64,000 nucleotides of DNA from CADEEN01 sp963738425 (GCA_963738425.1 CAVTWT010000034.1:1-64000); one strand, 5' to 3'; counted from the first letter of the stretch, positions 7,272 through 16,145 are shown. The notes: generated from the letters alone by a model not told the origin. Program-made: numbers and translations.

Positions 7272-8501
7272 GTGAAGCCCGTTCTCAAATCCAGCAAGCT
7301 CGCCAACGTGGGCTACGACATCCGTGGGCCGGTGCTCGACAAGGCACGCCAGATGGAGGAAGAGGGCCACAAGATCATCAAGCTCAACATCGGCAACATC
7401 GCTGCCTTTGGCTTGGAGCCGCCCGATGAGATCGTGCAGGACATGATCCGCAACCTGGGGTCGCAGGTCGCAGCGGGTTACACCGACAGCAAGGGCCTGT
7501 TCGCGCCGCGCAAGGCGGTGGTGCACTACACGCAGCAGAAGCATGTGACCGGCGTGACCGTCGATGACGTGTACCTGGGCAACGGCGCCTCTGAGCTGAT
7601 CGCCATGAGCATGAACGCGCTGCTCGACGCCGGCGACGAGGTGCTGATTCCGTCGCCGGACTACCCGCTCTACACCGCGGTGGTGTCGCTGTCCGGCGGC
7701 ACGCCGGTGCATTACCACTGCGACGAGGGTTCGGGCTGGTTGCCGGACATCGCCGACATCAAGAAGAAGGTGACGCCGCGCACCAAGGCCATCGTCGTCA
7801 TCAACCCGAACAACCCGACCGGCGCGCTCTACCCGGTGGAGTTGCTGCGCGAGATCGTCGAAGTCGCGCGCCAGCACCAGTTGATCGTCGTCGCCGACGA
7901 GATCTACGACAAGACGCTGTACGACGGCGAGCAGCACACGAGCATTGCATCGTTATCCGACGACGTGTTGACGGTGACCTTCAACGGCCTGTCGAAGAAC
8001 TACCGCTCGTGCGGCTACCGCGCCGGCTGGATGGTGGTCTCGGGCGACAAGCGCCATGCACGCGACTACATCGAAGGCCTGAACATGCTGGCCTCGATGC
8101 GCCTGTGCGCCAACACGCCCGGGCAACTGGCGATCCAGACCGCCCTGGGCGGCTACCAGAGCATCAACGATCTGGTCGCGCCGGGTGGCCGCCTGTGTCG
8201 CCAGCGCGATCTGGCGTACGAGCTGTTGACGCAGATCCCGGGCGTCAGCGTCGTCAAGCCGAAGGCGGCGCTGTACATGTTCCCGCGCCTCGACCCGAAG
8301 CTGTACCCCGTGGCCGACGATCAGCAGTTCGCCTATGAATTGCTGGCCGAAGAAAAGGTGCTGATCGTGCAGGGCTCGGGCTTCAACGTGCCTGACAACC
8401 AGCACTTTCGCGTCGTCTTCCTGCCGCACACCGACGATCTCGGCGACGCGATCGGCCGCATCGCGCGCTTCCTCGATCACTACCGCAAAAGACATCAATG
8501 A
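7272..8501 (+). CDS. alaA: PLP-dependent aminotransferase, AlaA-type (glutamate-pyruvate)
   Basis: A 409-residue fold-type I aminotransferase very like E. coli AlaA along its length (SSKLANVGYDIRGPVL, LNIGN, ADEIYDKTLYD, MLASMRLCANTPGQLAIQ). The PLP lysine is in FNGLSKNYR. It forms alanine from pyruvate and glutamate. The first residues matching the family follow GTG at 7272, so GTG is preferred; ATG at 7233 would add 13 unrelated residues and overlap the divergent gene. The 3' end overlaps hom by 4 nt, making an alaA-hom-thrC operon that is common in Burkholderiales. Confidence 0.92.
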   Translation: MKPVLKSSKLANVGYDIRGPVLDKARQMEEEGHKIIKLNIGNIAAFGLEPPDEIVQDMIRNLGSQVAAGYTDSKGLFAPRKAVVHYTQQKHVTGVTVDDVYLGNGASELIAMSMNALLDAGDEVLIPSPDYPLYTAVVSLSGGTPVHYHCDEGSGWLPDIADIKKKVTPRTKAIVVINPNNPTGALYPVELLREIVEVARQHQLIVVADEIYDKTLYDGEQHTSIASLSDDVLTVTFNGLSKNYRSCGYRAGWMVVSGDKRHARDYIEGLNMLASMRLCANTPGQLAIQTALGGYQSINDLVAPGGRLCRQRDLAYELLTQIPGVSVVKPKAALYMFPRLDPKLYPVADDQQFAYELLAEEKVLIVQGSGFNVPDNQHFRVVFLPHTDDLGDAIGRIARFLDHYRKRHQ

Positions 8502-9808
8502 ACCCGATCCAAGTGGGCCTTCTGGGCATCGGCACCGTCGGCAGCGGCACGTTCGCCGTGCTGTCGCGCAACCAGGAAGAGATCCGTCGCCGCGCCGGCC
8601 GCGGCATCGAGATCGCCGCGGTGGCCGATCTCGACACGGCTCGCGCCGAGAAGATCGTTGCCGGCCGTGCCAGGGTGGTGGCCGATGCGCGCGCGGTCAT
8701 CGCCGACCCCTCGATCGACATCGTCGTCGAGCTGATCGGCGGCTACGGCATTGCCAAGACGCTGGTGCTCGAAGCGATTGCCGCCGGCAAGCATGTCGTC
8801 ACCGCCAACAAGGCGCTGCTCGCGGTGCACGGCAACGAGATCTTCGCCGCGGCGCAGAAGCAGCGCGTGATGGTGGCGTTCGAAGCCGCGGTGGCCGGGG
8901 GTATCCCGATCATCAAGGCGCTGCGCGAGGGCCTCACCGCCAACCGCATCGAGTGGGTGGCCGGCATCATCAACGGCACGACGAATTTCATCCTGTCGGA
9001 AATGCGCGCCAAGGGTTCGGACTTCGCAACCGTTCTCAAGGAAGCGCAACGCCTGGGCTATGCCGAGGCTGACCCGACCTTCGACATCGAAGGCGTGGAC
9101 GCGGCGCACAAGGCAACGATCCTCTCAGCGATCGCTTTCGGCGTGCCGGTGCAGTTCGACAAGGCGCATGTCGAAGGCATCACCAAGCTGCAGGCGGTGG
9201 ACATCCGCTATGCCGAGCAACTCGGCTACCGCATCAAGCTGCTCGGCATCACACGGCGCAGAGACAAGGGCATCGAGCTGCGGGTCCATCCGACGCTGAT
9301 TCCTTCAAAGCGCCTGATTGCCAATGTCGAAGGGGCGATGAACGCGGTGCTGGTGCAGGCCGACGCAGTGGGCACGACGCTGTACTACGGCAAGGGAGCG
9401 GGCGCTGAGCCGACGGCGAGTGCTGTCGTTGCGGACCTGGTCGATATCACGCGTCTGGCCACCGCAGATCCCGACCATCGCGTGCCGCACCTCGCCTTCC
9501 AGCCCGATGCGATGTCGGACACGCCGATCCTGCCGATCGAGCAGGTGGTGACGGCCTTCTACCTGCGCTTGGTCGTAGCCGACGAAGCCGGCGTGCTGTC
9601 GCGCATCACGACGATTCTGGCCGAGCACGAGATTTCGATAGACGCCGTGCTGCAGCGCGAGTCGGCTGAAGGTGAGCGCCAGACGGACCTCATCATCCTG
9701 ACGCATGACACCGTCGAAGGCCGCATGCGCCAGGCGCTGGCGAAGATGCAGGCGCTGCCGACGGTGTTGGCGCCGATCGTTGCCATCCGCAAGGAAGAGT
9801 TGGCTTGA
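8498..9808 (+). CDS. hom: Homoserine dehydrogenase
   Basis: A 436-residue enzyme reducing aspartate semialdehyde to homoserine. The Rossmann motif GLLGIGTVGSG is at residues 7-17, the catalytic region includes AGIINGTTNFIL and GYAEADPTFDIEGVDAAHK, and a C-terminal ACT domain (about residues 355-430, LRLVVADEAGVLSRITTILA) suggests threonine feedback. It overlaps alaA by 4 nt and thrC by 4 nt. Confidence 0.96.
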   Translation: MNPIQVGLLGIGTVGSGTFAVLSRNQEEIRRRAGRGIEIAAVADLDTARAEKIVAGRARVVADARAVIADPSIDIVVELIGGYGIAKTLVLEAIAAGKHVVTANKALLAVHGNEIFAAAQKQRVMVAFEAAVAGGIPIIKALREGLTANRIEWVAGIINGTTNFILSEMRAKGSDFATVLKEAQRLGYAEADPTFDIEGVDAAHKATILSAIAFGVPVQFDKAHVEGITKLQAVDIRYAEQLGYRIKLLGITRRRDKGIELRVHPTLIPSKRLIANVEGAMNAVLVQADAVGTTLYYGKGAGAEPTASAVVADLVDITRLATADPDHRVPHLAFQPDAMSDTPILPIEQVVTAFYLRLVVADEAGVLSRITTILAEHEISIDAVLQRESAEGERQTDLIILTHDTVEGRMRQALAKMQALPTVLAPIVAIRKEELA

Positions 9809-11196
9809 GGTACATCTCGACGCGCGGCGACAGCACCGAGCGAGCCTTCTGCGACATCTTGTTGGAAGGCTTGGCGCCGGATGGTGGGTTGTACCTGCCG
9901 GTGGCGTACCCGAAGGTCAACGCGGCAAGGCTCGCGCAGTGGCGAGCCTTGCCCTACGCCGACCTCGCGTTCGAGATCCTGTCGCTCTATATCGATGACA
10001 TCCCGGCCGACGACCTGCGCGCCATCTGCCGCCGTGTCTATTCGAAGGCGATTTTCGGCACGGATGCGATCACGCCGCTGAAGCCGGTGGGCGACGGCAT
10101 CTCGCTGGTCGCGCTCAGCAACGGCCCGACGCTCGCCTTCAAGGACATGGCGATGCAACTGCTCGGCGCGCTGTTCGAATACGAGCTGGCGCGCCGCGGG
10201 CAATCGCTGAACATCCTCGGCGCGACCTCGGGCGACACCGGCAGCGCAGCCGAGTATGCGATGCGCGGCAAGCGCGGCATCAAGGTGTTCATGCTCAGCC
10301 CCCATGGCCGCATGAGCCCGTTCCAGCAGGCACAGATGTTCAGCCTGCAAGACGCCAACATCCACAACCTCGCTGTTGAGGGCGTGTTCGATGATTGCCA
10401 GGACATCGTCAAGGCGGTTGGCAATGATCTGGCGTTCAAGCGCGCCCATCACATCGGCACGGTCAACTCGATCAACTGGGCGCGGCTGGTGGCGCAGGTG
10501 GTGTACTACTTTGCTGCCTGGTTCCAAGCCACGGCGAAGAATGACGAGCAGGTGGACTTCGCCGTGCCGAGCGGCAACTTCGGCAACATCTGCGCTGGCC
10601 ATGTCGCGCGCATGATGGGGCTGCCGATCGGGCGGCTGGTCTGCGCGACCAACGAGAACGACGTGCTCGACGAGTTCTTCCGCACCGGCACCTACCGCCC
10701 GCGCGCAGCTCAGCAGACGCACGAGACCTCGAGCCCCTCGATGGACATTTCGAAGGCGAGCAACTTCGAGCGTTTCGTGTTCGATCTGCTCGGGCGTGAC
10801 GGCGCGCGGATCAAGCAGCTCTTCACGCAACCACACTTCTCGCTGGCGCCGCAGGAGCACGCACGCATTGCCGAGTTCGGTTTTGTCTCCGGGTGCAGCA
10901 CCCATGCCGATCGCTTGGCGACGATCCGCAGCACCTGGGAGCGAAGCCAGCTCGTCATCGACACCCACACCGCCGACGGCCTCAAGGTGGCGCGTGAACA
11001 TCAGCGCGCCGGCGTGCCGATGCTTGTGCTCGAAACCGCGCTGCCGGCGAAGTTCGCGGCAACGATCCGCGAAGCCTTGGGCCGCGAGCCCGAGCGGCCG
11101 GCGGGTTTCGTTGGCATCGAGGCGCTGCCGAAGCGGTTCACGGTTGTGGCAGCGGATGTTGACGCGATCAAGCGCTACATCGAAGCCCATGCCTAG
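9805..11196 (+). CDS. thrC: Threonine synthase
   Basis: A 463-residue PLP enzyme that turns O-phosphohomoserine into threonine. The N-terminal RYISTRGD block and the PLP lysine in TLAFKDMAMQLLG are typical, as are SGDTGSAAEYAMRGK and VPSGNFGN. The only start that gives the normal N-terminus is TTG at 9805, overlapping the hom stop as TTGA, so translation is probably coupled. The 3' end overlaps moeA by 8 nt. Confidence 0.95.
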   Translation: MRYISTRGDSTERAFCDILLEGLAPDGGLYLPVAYPKVNAARLAQWRALPYADLAFEILSLYIDDIPADDLRAICRRVYSKAIFGTDAITPLKPVGDGISLVALSNGPTLAFKDMAMQLLGALFEYELARRGQSLNILGATSGDTGSAAEYAMRGKRGIKVFMLSPHGRMSPFQQAQMFSLQDANIHNLAVEGVFDDCQDIVKAVGNDLAFKRAHHIGTVNSINWARLVAQVVYYFAAWFQATAKNDEQVDFAVPSGNFGNICAGHVARMMGLPIGRLVCATNENDVLDEFFRTGTYRPRAAQQTHETSSPSMDISKASNFERFVFDLLGRDGARIKQLFTQPHFSLAPQEHARIAEFGFVSGCSTHADRLATIRSTWERSQLVIDTHTADGLKVAREHQRAGVPMLVLETALPAKFAATIREALGREPERPAGFVGIEALPKRFTVVAADVDAIKRYIEAHA

Positions 11197-12511
11197 CGCT
11201 GACGACCCCAAGCTCGCTTCGCTCGCGTCCCGCGAGGGGAGCGCCGGTGCCTTGGGGCGGCCCGGCGGCAACGGCCCCCGTCCCCTGCTGAGTCTGGACG
11301 ACGCGCTCGCACGCCTGGTCGAAGGCGCGCACGCGGCACGCATCAGAGAGACCGAAACCATCGCGACGTTCGATGCTCTCGGCCGCGTGCTGGCGCAAGA
11401 CGTGGTCTCGTTGATCGACGTGCCGCCGCAGGACAACACGTCGATGGACGGCTATGCGGTGCGCGCGGCTGACGTGCGACAGGCCGGTACCGTCCTGCCG
11501 CTGTCGCAACGCATTCCAGCAGGGCATGTCGGTGCGCCGCTCGTTGAGGGCACGGCTGCGCGCATCTTCACCGGAGCGCAGGTGCCTGCGGGCGCCGATG
11601 CCATCGTCATGCAGGAGCAGTGCGAAGCCGTTGGCGACAACGCCGTGCGCATCAACGCCGTGCCGCAGTCAGGCCAGTGGATCCGCCTGCGCGGCGAAGA
11701 CGTGCGCGTCGGGGCGACGGTGCTGGTGCGCGGCGCCCGGATCACGCCACAAGCGCAAGGGCTGGCGGCCACCGTTGGCGCGGCCACGCTCGCCGTCGTT
11801 CGCCGTCCGCGCGTCGCCCTGTTTTCCACCGGCGATGAACTCGTCATGCCGGGCAGCGTGGCGCCGCAGGACCTGCCGCCGGGTGCGATCTACAACTCGA
11901 ATCGCTACACACTGCGTGGCCTGCTGCAAGCCGGCGGCTGCGACGTGACGGACCTCGGCATCGTGCCCGACCGGCTCGATGCCACGCGCGAAGCGCTGCG
12001 CAGCGCGGCGCAGCACAACGACTTGATCCTGACCTCGGGCGGCGTTTCGGTGGGCGAAGAAGACCACATTCGCCCCGCTGTCAGCGCCGAGGGTCGCATC
12101 GAGCTCTGGCAAGTTGCGATGAAGCCCGGCAAGCCGCTGGCGTTCGGGGCCGTGCGTCGCCAGCACGACACGGAGGCGCTCTTCATCGGCCTGCCCGGCA
12201 ACCCGGTGTCGAGCTTCGTGACCTTCCTGCTGGCCGTGGCGCCCGTGTTGCGCGCGTTGCAGGGGGCCGATGCCGCGCTGCCTCAGGCCCTTCCGATGCG
12301 CGCCGACTTCGACTGGCCACGCCCCGACAAGCGCCGCGAGTTCCTGCGCGTGCGCCGCAACGCGCAGGGCGGGGTCGATCTGTTTGCGAACCAGAGCTCG
12401 GGTGTGCTGACCTCGGCGGTCTGGGCCGACGGGTTGGTGGACAACCCACCGTCGCAGTCGATCGTTCAGGGAGATACGGTGCGCTACCTGCCGATGGCCT
12501 CCCTGCTTTGA
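11189..12511 (+). CDS. moeA: Molybdopterin molybdenumtransferase
   Basis: A 440-residue MoeA that inserts molybdate into adenylylated molybdopterin. Typical blocks are VPPQDNTSMDGYAVRA near residue 75, RIFTGAQVPAGADAIVMQE, FSTGDEL, and LTSGGVSVGEEDH. The first 30 or so residues (DDPKLASLASREGSAGALGR...) have no MoeA counterpart and are encoded by a genomic repeat that recurs near 57130, so the protein seems to have gained a repeat-derived N-terminal tail. It overlaps thrC by 8 nt and starts the moeA-moaD-(pseudokinase)-moaE-crcB block. Confidence 0.93.
   Translation: MPSADDPKLASLASREGSAGALGRPGGNGPRPLLSLDDALARLVEGAHAARIRETETIATFDALGRVLAQDVVSLIDVPPQDNTSMDGYAVRAADVRQAGTVLPLSQRIPAGHVGAPLVEGTAARIFTGAQVPAGADAIVMQEQCEAVGDNAVRINAVPQSGQWIRLRGEDVRVGATVLVRGARITPQAQGLAATVGAATLAVVRRPRVALFSTGDELVMPGSVAPQDLPPGAIYNSNRYTLRGLLQAGGCDVTDLGIVPDRLDATREALRSAAQHNDLILTSGGVSVGEEDHIRPAVSAEGRIELWQVAMKPGKPLAFGAVRRQHDTEALFIGLPGNPVSSFVTFLLAVAPVLRALQGADAALPQALPMRADFDWPRPDKRREFLRVRRNAQGGVDLFANQSSGVLTSAVWADGLVDNPPSQSIVQGDTVRYLPMASLL
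11205..11270. repeat. Intragenic copy of an interspersed GC-rich repeat
   Basis: The segment inside the 5' part of moeA contains CTTGGGGCGGCCCGGCGG at 11251-11268. The reverse complement of this 18-mer matches 57130-57147 at 17 of 18 positions. A GCTCGCTTCGCTCGCG stretch just upstream is partly palindromic. This looks like a REP-type element captured in coding sequence. Confidence 0.5.
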
Positions 12512-12521
12512 GCGCAACGAC

Positions 12522-12773
12522 ATGTTGATCCAGCTGCGCTACTTTGCCTCTCTGCGTGAAGCCCTCGGGCCTGGCGAGACGCTCGAGCTGCCCGGCGGCG
12601 CCACCGTCGCCAGCGCGCGCGACGTGCTGATCGCGCGGGGCGGCGCGCATGCGCAGATGCTGGCTCGCGGGCGCGCGCTGCGTTGCGCACTCGACCGCCA
12701 GATGGCTGATGAAGACCAGGTCCTGCATGACGACGCCGAGCTGGCATTTTTTCCTCCGGTTACCGGCGGCTGA
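12522..12773 (+). CDS. moaD: Molybdopterin synthase sulfur carrier subunit
   Basis: An 83-residue ubiquitin-like protein ending in FPPVTGG; the C-terminal Gly-Gly is adenylylated and thiocarboxylated to donate sulfur to precursor Z. The N-terminal LIQLRYFASLREALG block is typical. It lies 10 bp after moeA. Its partner moaE is found only after the intervening pseudokinase-like gene. Confidence 0.93.
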   Translation: MLIQLRYFASLREALGPGETLELPGGATVASARDVLIARGGAHAQMLARGRALRCALDRQMADEDQVLHDDAELAFFPPVTGG

Positions 12774-12833
12774 ACGGTTTCGCGATCAGCTACGCTTGCA
12801 GCCTCTGCGCCGCGCTTTCTGGTCCTGTTCTCG

Positions 12834-14636
12834 ATGACGACTCCTCTGCCGTTTCCTCAAGTCGCGTCCACGCCTGTGGGCCCGGTGGTGCCGTTGCCAG
12901 TGGGTGTTCGCATCGACCGTTTCGTCGTCGAGCAGGTGCTGCACCAGGGGCCGCATGGTTTCGCCTACCGCGTGCGGGAGTCGGGCCACCACCAGCCGCT
13001 GGTGTTGCTGGAGTGTTTTCCGCGGGCGCTGGCGATCCGCCAGCCTGACGGCGCCGTTCGTGCGCGGCAGGCCGGTGACGCGATCGCGCTGTCGGTGGTC
13101 TGCGAGGCCTTTGTGCAGGACGCGCGTGCGCTGGCGGTGATCGACCACCCCGGTGTGGTCAAGGTGTTCGGCGTCATCAACGCCAACCGCACCGTCTACC
13201 GGCTGATGCCGTTCATCGAGGCGCAGACGCTCGAAGAGCAGCGCCTGGAGCGCGCCGACGCACCCACCGTGGGCGGCCTGGTGCGCCTGTACGACAAGCT
13301 GCTCGACGCGATCGAGGCCTTGCACAAGGCCGGCTTCGTGCATGGCCTGGTGCAGCCCGACCAGATCCTGATGAAGGCGGATGACAACGCGCCGGTGCTG
13401 TTGGGCATGGACGGCGTGGCCATGGAACTCGGCGAGATGACGATGAGCCCCTGGGCTGCGCTCGAGCAGCAGCAGAGCACGCGCTACGAGCGCATCAACG
13501 CCTCGGCCGACCTGTACATGCTGGCGGCGACGATGTGTTTTGCCGCCACCGGCGCTGCGCCGCCGCGGGCCGAGGAACGGCTGGCCAGCGCTGAGTGGGA
13601 CCCGGCGGCGCTGCTGGCCGACGTGCCGCTCGGCGGCGGTGATTCGCCGGCGTTGCGCGATGCCTTCGTGCAGGCCATCGTGGCCTCGCTTGCGCTGGCT
13701 GCCCCGGCGCGTCCGCAGCGCGCCAACGACGTGCGCCACATCCTGCACCCGCAAGGCCATGGCGCCTTCGTCGCCACCACCGGCCCGGCGCCGCTGTGGG
13801 TCGGCGAGGTGCCCGACCGCGACTCGCAGTGGGAAACGCTCGAAGGCATGAGTGGCCCGGTGCCGCTGCGCGACAACGTCGACACGCAGATCGTCATGGA
13901 ACCGTTCGAGCCGAGCCCGCCGGCCGAGCCGCGGGTTGTGCGCTCACCGGTGCGCGCCGAGCCGACGCTGGACGCGGCAGCGATGGCGGGCCGCCGCGCA
14001 GCCGATGTCGTGGCGCGGCCGAAGCGGCGAGGCGTCACGATGGCCGTCGTTGCTGCCGTGGCCACCGCCATCGTGGCGCTGGTCTGGTGGAGCCAGAAGC
14101 CGCCATCGAATCTGGCGTTGCCGGCGTCGCCGCCCGCGCCGGTGGTGGTCATGCCCGCGGCGGCTCCCACCACGGCACAAGTCACGCCGCGGCCAGCCAG
14201 TGCGGTCGCGGTGGCGCCCATCACTTCCCCTTCAGCGCGCGAGGAGCCCGTCCGCCCCGCAGCGCCAGCGGTCGAAGTGAAGACGGAGACCGCGGCGCCA
14301 CCGGTTGTGACAACGGCCGCAGAACCTGCAGCGCCTGTTGCCACGGCCGCCACGGCTGTCGCCGCACCGAACATCGCTGCCGCACCCAAGGCGGCAGTCA
14401 AGGCTCCGGTCAAGGCCGTTCCCAAGACCGCGGCGCCCAAGGCGGTCGCCAAGCGCAGCGACAAACCCGTCGTCGCCGCCAGCAAAGCGACCCCGCGTCC
14501 CGTGGCCGCTGAAGGCTTGTGCGGCAACCGCACGCAGTTCGCGTACCTGTACTGCATGCAGGAGCAGTGCACGCGGGCCGCGCAGCGCAACAATCCGCAG
14601 TGCGCTGCGCTGCGCCGCAGCGGTGAACTCCGCTGA
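12834..14636 (+). CDS. Pseudokinase-like single-pass membrane protein
   Basis: A 600-residue protein with a Ser/Thr kinase-like N-terminal domain (about residues 28-300), a Pro/Ala-rich linker, one membrane segment near 398-417 (AVVAAVATAIVALVWW), a long Ala/Pro/Lys-rich stretch, and a small C-terminal motif with four Cys (LCGNRTQF, YLYCMQEQC, NNPQCAAL). The domain follows bacterial kinases of the KEYFP type, but the ATP-binding Lys position reads LVLLECFP (residues 56-63), the HRDLKPxN loop reads HGLVQPDQI (170-178) and the DFG region reads GMDGVA. It is therefore probably catalytically dead and may act as a scaffold or sensor. It sits between moaD and moaE. The function is unknown and the kinase-fold assignment is my reading of motifs. 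Confidence 0.7.
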   Translation: MTTPLPFPQVASTPVGPVVPLPVGVRIDRFVVEQVLHQGPHGFAYRVRESGHHQPLVLLECFPRALAIRQPDGAVRARQAGDAIALSVVCEAFVQDARALAVIDHPGVVKVFGVINANRTVYRLMPFIEAQTLEEQRLERADAPTVGGLVRLYDKLLDAIEALHKAGFVHGLVQPDQILMKADDNAPVLLGMDGVAMELGEMTMSPWAALEQQQSTRYERINASADLYMLAATMCFAATGAAPPRAEERLASAEWDPAALLADVPLGGGDSPALRDAFVQAIVASLALAAPARPQRANDVRHILHPQGHGAFVATTGPAPLWVGEVPDRDSQWETLEGMSGPVPLRDNVDTQIVMEPFEPSPPAEPRVVRSPVRAEPTLDAAAMAGRRAADVVARPKRRGVTMAVVAAVATAIVALVWWSQKPPSNLALPASPPAPVVVMPAAAPTTAQVTPRPASAVAVAPITSPSAREEPVRPAAPAVEVKTETAAPPVVTTAAEPAAPVATAATAVAAPNIAAAPKAAVKAPVKAVPKTAAPKAVAKRSDKPVVAASKATPRPVAAEGLCGNRTQFAYLYCMQEQCTRAAQRNNPQCAALRRSGELR

Positions 14637-14643
14637 ATCAAGC

Positions 14644-15156
14644 ATGAACGGGGCGGCGCGGGTGCGCATCCAGCACGAAGACTTCGACGTGGCGCGCGAA
14701 GTCGCCGCCTTGCGGGCAGGCGATGCACGGGTCGGCGCGGTGGCGAGTTTCATCGGCACGGTGCGAGACCGCAGTGCGGGCGCCGGCCCGGCAGACACGA
14801 CACGCATGGAGCTCGAGCACTACCCCGGCATGACCGAGGCGTCGATCGAGGCGATGATCGACGAGGCACTGCGGCGCTTCACGATCCTCGGCGCGCGAGT
14901 CGTGCACCGCGTCGGGCCGCTCGAACCGGGTGAGCAGATCGTGCTCGTCGTCGTCACGTCATCGCACCGCGGCGAAGCGTTTGCGGCCTGCGAGTTCCTC
15001 ATGGACTACCTGAAGACGCAGGCACCGTTCTGGAAGAAGGAGCATCGGCCCGACGGCAGTGCCGAGTGGGTCGACGCGCGCGTGACGGATGACGCGGCGC
15101 TGAAGCGTTGGGGCCTCGCCAGCGCCAACGCCGAGGCAGCCTTGCCCGCGCGGTGA
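14644..15156 (+). CDS. moaE: Molybdopterin synthase catalytic subunit
   Basis: A 170-residue MoaE that transfers sulfur from MoaD thiocarboxylate to cyclic pyranopterin. Family blocks are VGAVASFIGTVRD, MELEHYPGMTE, VHRVGPLEPGEQIV, SSHRGEAFAACEFLMDYLK and the catalytic Lys region PFWKKE. The ATG at 14644 is 7 nt after the pseudokinase stop. The 3' end overlaps crcB by 4 nt. Confidence 0.95.
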   Translation: MNGAARVRIQHEDFDVAREVAALRAGDARVGAVASFIGTVRDRSAGAGPADTTRMELEHYPGMTEASIEAMIDEALRRFTILGARVVHRVGPLEPGEQIVLVVVTSSHRGEAFAACEFLMDYLKTQAPFWKKEHRPDGSAEWVDARVTDDAALKRWGLASANAEAALPAR

Positions 15157-15539
15157 GCACCGCTGCTGCTTTGTTCGCCGTGTTTGTCGGCGCCGGGCTG
15201 GGCGCCTGTGCGCGCTACGGCCTCAACGAAGCCCTCAACCGATGGCTGCCACCGCTGCCGCTGGGCACGTTGGCTGCCAATCTGATCGGCGGCTACCTCG
15301 TCGGCGTGGCGATTGCATTCTTCACTTGGCGCAGCGACCTGTCGCCACTGGGGCGCCTGTTCTGCATCACCGGCGTGCTCGGTGGCCTGACGACGTTCTC
15401 GACCTTCTCGGCCGAAGTCGTGCTCTCGTTGGAGCGCGGCGAACCTGGCTGGGCATTGGCCACCGCTGCGGCCCACCTGGCGGGGTCGCTGGCGCTGACG
15501 GCACTCGGCCTGTGGACGGTACGCGCCGCGATCAGTTGA
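15153..15539 (+). CDS. crcB: Fluoride efflux channel CrcB/Fluc
   Basis: A 128-residue inner membrane protein with four hydrophobic segments. The family signature GGLTTFSTFSAE is near residue 73, and the N-terminal GAGLGACARYGLN and NLIGGYLVG are typical of Fluc channels. The start is GTG at 15153 overlapping the moaE stop (GTGA). No fluoride riboswitch is expected or seen at this internal operon position. Confidence 0.93.
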   Translation: MSTAAALFAVFVGAGLGACARYGLNEALNRWLPPLPLGTLAANLIGGYLVGVAIAFFTWRSDLSPLGRLFCITGVLGGLTTFSTFSAEVVLSLERGEPGWALATAAAHLAGSLALTALGLWTVRAAIS

Positions 15540-16068
15540 GCACGCGGGCAGCAACCCCGGTGCTGGCCGGCGCGGCTTCGATCGCGAATCCCCAGTCGGC
15601 CTGACGCAGCGCGGCCGCCATCAACTCATGCACCGCGGTCCCCAGCGCTGCGTCGAGCACGAGTTGCACGTTGCGCTTTTGCGCGTCGCTGATCGACAAC
15701 TGCAGCTTGCCGCTGTCTTGCGGCGTCAACTGGACCGTGTGGGCGAGCATCGGCTCGGGGCCGAACGGTTGCTGCGCCGCCGCGGTCTGAAAGGGCTGCG
15801 AGAAATCGGCTTGCTGCAGGGCGCGCTCTCGCGCCGAGTCGGCCAGCATCGCGGCGGCCTCGGGCGTCGGTGTGGCCTGCGGCGTGGCCAGCGCGACGGC
15901 CGTTGCCGTGCCGGCCTGGCGCACCATCGCCGACAGGTGCGGCCACAGGCGCAGGCACAAGCGCCGCGTCATCCAGACCGCAAACAGGTGATCGTCGGAT
16001 GTGCGCACGCGCAGCAGCAGGCGGTCGGCTTCGGCGTGGTACTGCAACGAGACCTGGCGGATGTGCAT
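15532..16068 (-). CDS. Hypothetical protein
   Basis: A 178-residue predicted cytoplasmic protein that I do not recognise. It begins MHIRQVSLQYHAEADRLLLR, has an Arg-rich MTRRLCLRLWPHLSAMV segment and ends with a mixed helix/strand region. The ATG at 16068 was preferred over an upstream ATG because TAGAAT (16081-16076) lies 7 nt before it, which suggests a leaderless transcript. Its 3' end overlaps the convergent crcB stop by 8 nt. Confidence 0.65.
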   Translation of the reverse strand: MHIRQVSLQYHAEADRLLLRVRTSDDHLFAVWMTRRLCLRLWPHLSAMVRQAGTATAVALATPQATPTPEAAAMLADSARERALQQADFSQPFQTAAAQQPFGPEPMLAHTVQLTPQDSGKLQLSISDAQKRNVQLVLDAALGTAVHELMAAALRQADWGFAIEAAPASTGVAARVLN

Positions 16069-16075
16069 GCAGCAA

Positions 16076-16081
16076 ATTCTA
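16076..16081 (-). promoter_or_regulatory. Putative -10 hexamer (TAGAAT) for the hypothetical gene
   Basis: TAGAAT on the minus strand ends 7 nt before the ATG at 16068, matching the spacing at several other starts in the window. Confidence 0.45.
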
Positions 16082-16121
16082 GGCACGCCGTGTGCACGCG
16101 GGCTCCGGGCACGCCGTGTGC
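16082..16121. repeat. Two tandem 14-bp direct repeats, possible operator
   Basis: GGCACGCCGTGTGC occurs at 16082-16095 and again at 16108-16121, 26 bp apart. Each copy is also an imperfect inverted repeat (GGCAC...GTGCC). They lie between the divergent hypothetical gene and the flavin reductase operon, immediately upstream of a TATAGT hexamer. A regulator-binding role is inference. Confidence 0.5.
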
Positions 16122-16133
16122 CCCGGGCACCCG

Positions 16134-16139
16134 TATAGT
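16134..16139 (+). promoter_or_regulatory. Putative -10 hexamer (TATAGT) of the catabolic operon
   Basis: TATAGT ends 6 nt before the GTG at 16146, so the first gene of the operon may be translated from a leaderless mRNA. Confidence 0.45.
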
Positions 16140-16145
16140 TCACGC

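Noticed and set aside
15000..15160. Fluoride riboswitch before crcB
   Set aside because: crcB starts inside the moaE stop, leaving no room for a leader, and the upstream sequence is conserved moaE coding.
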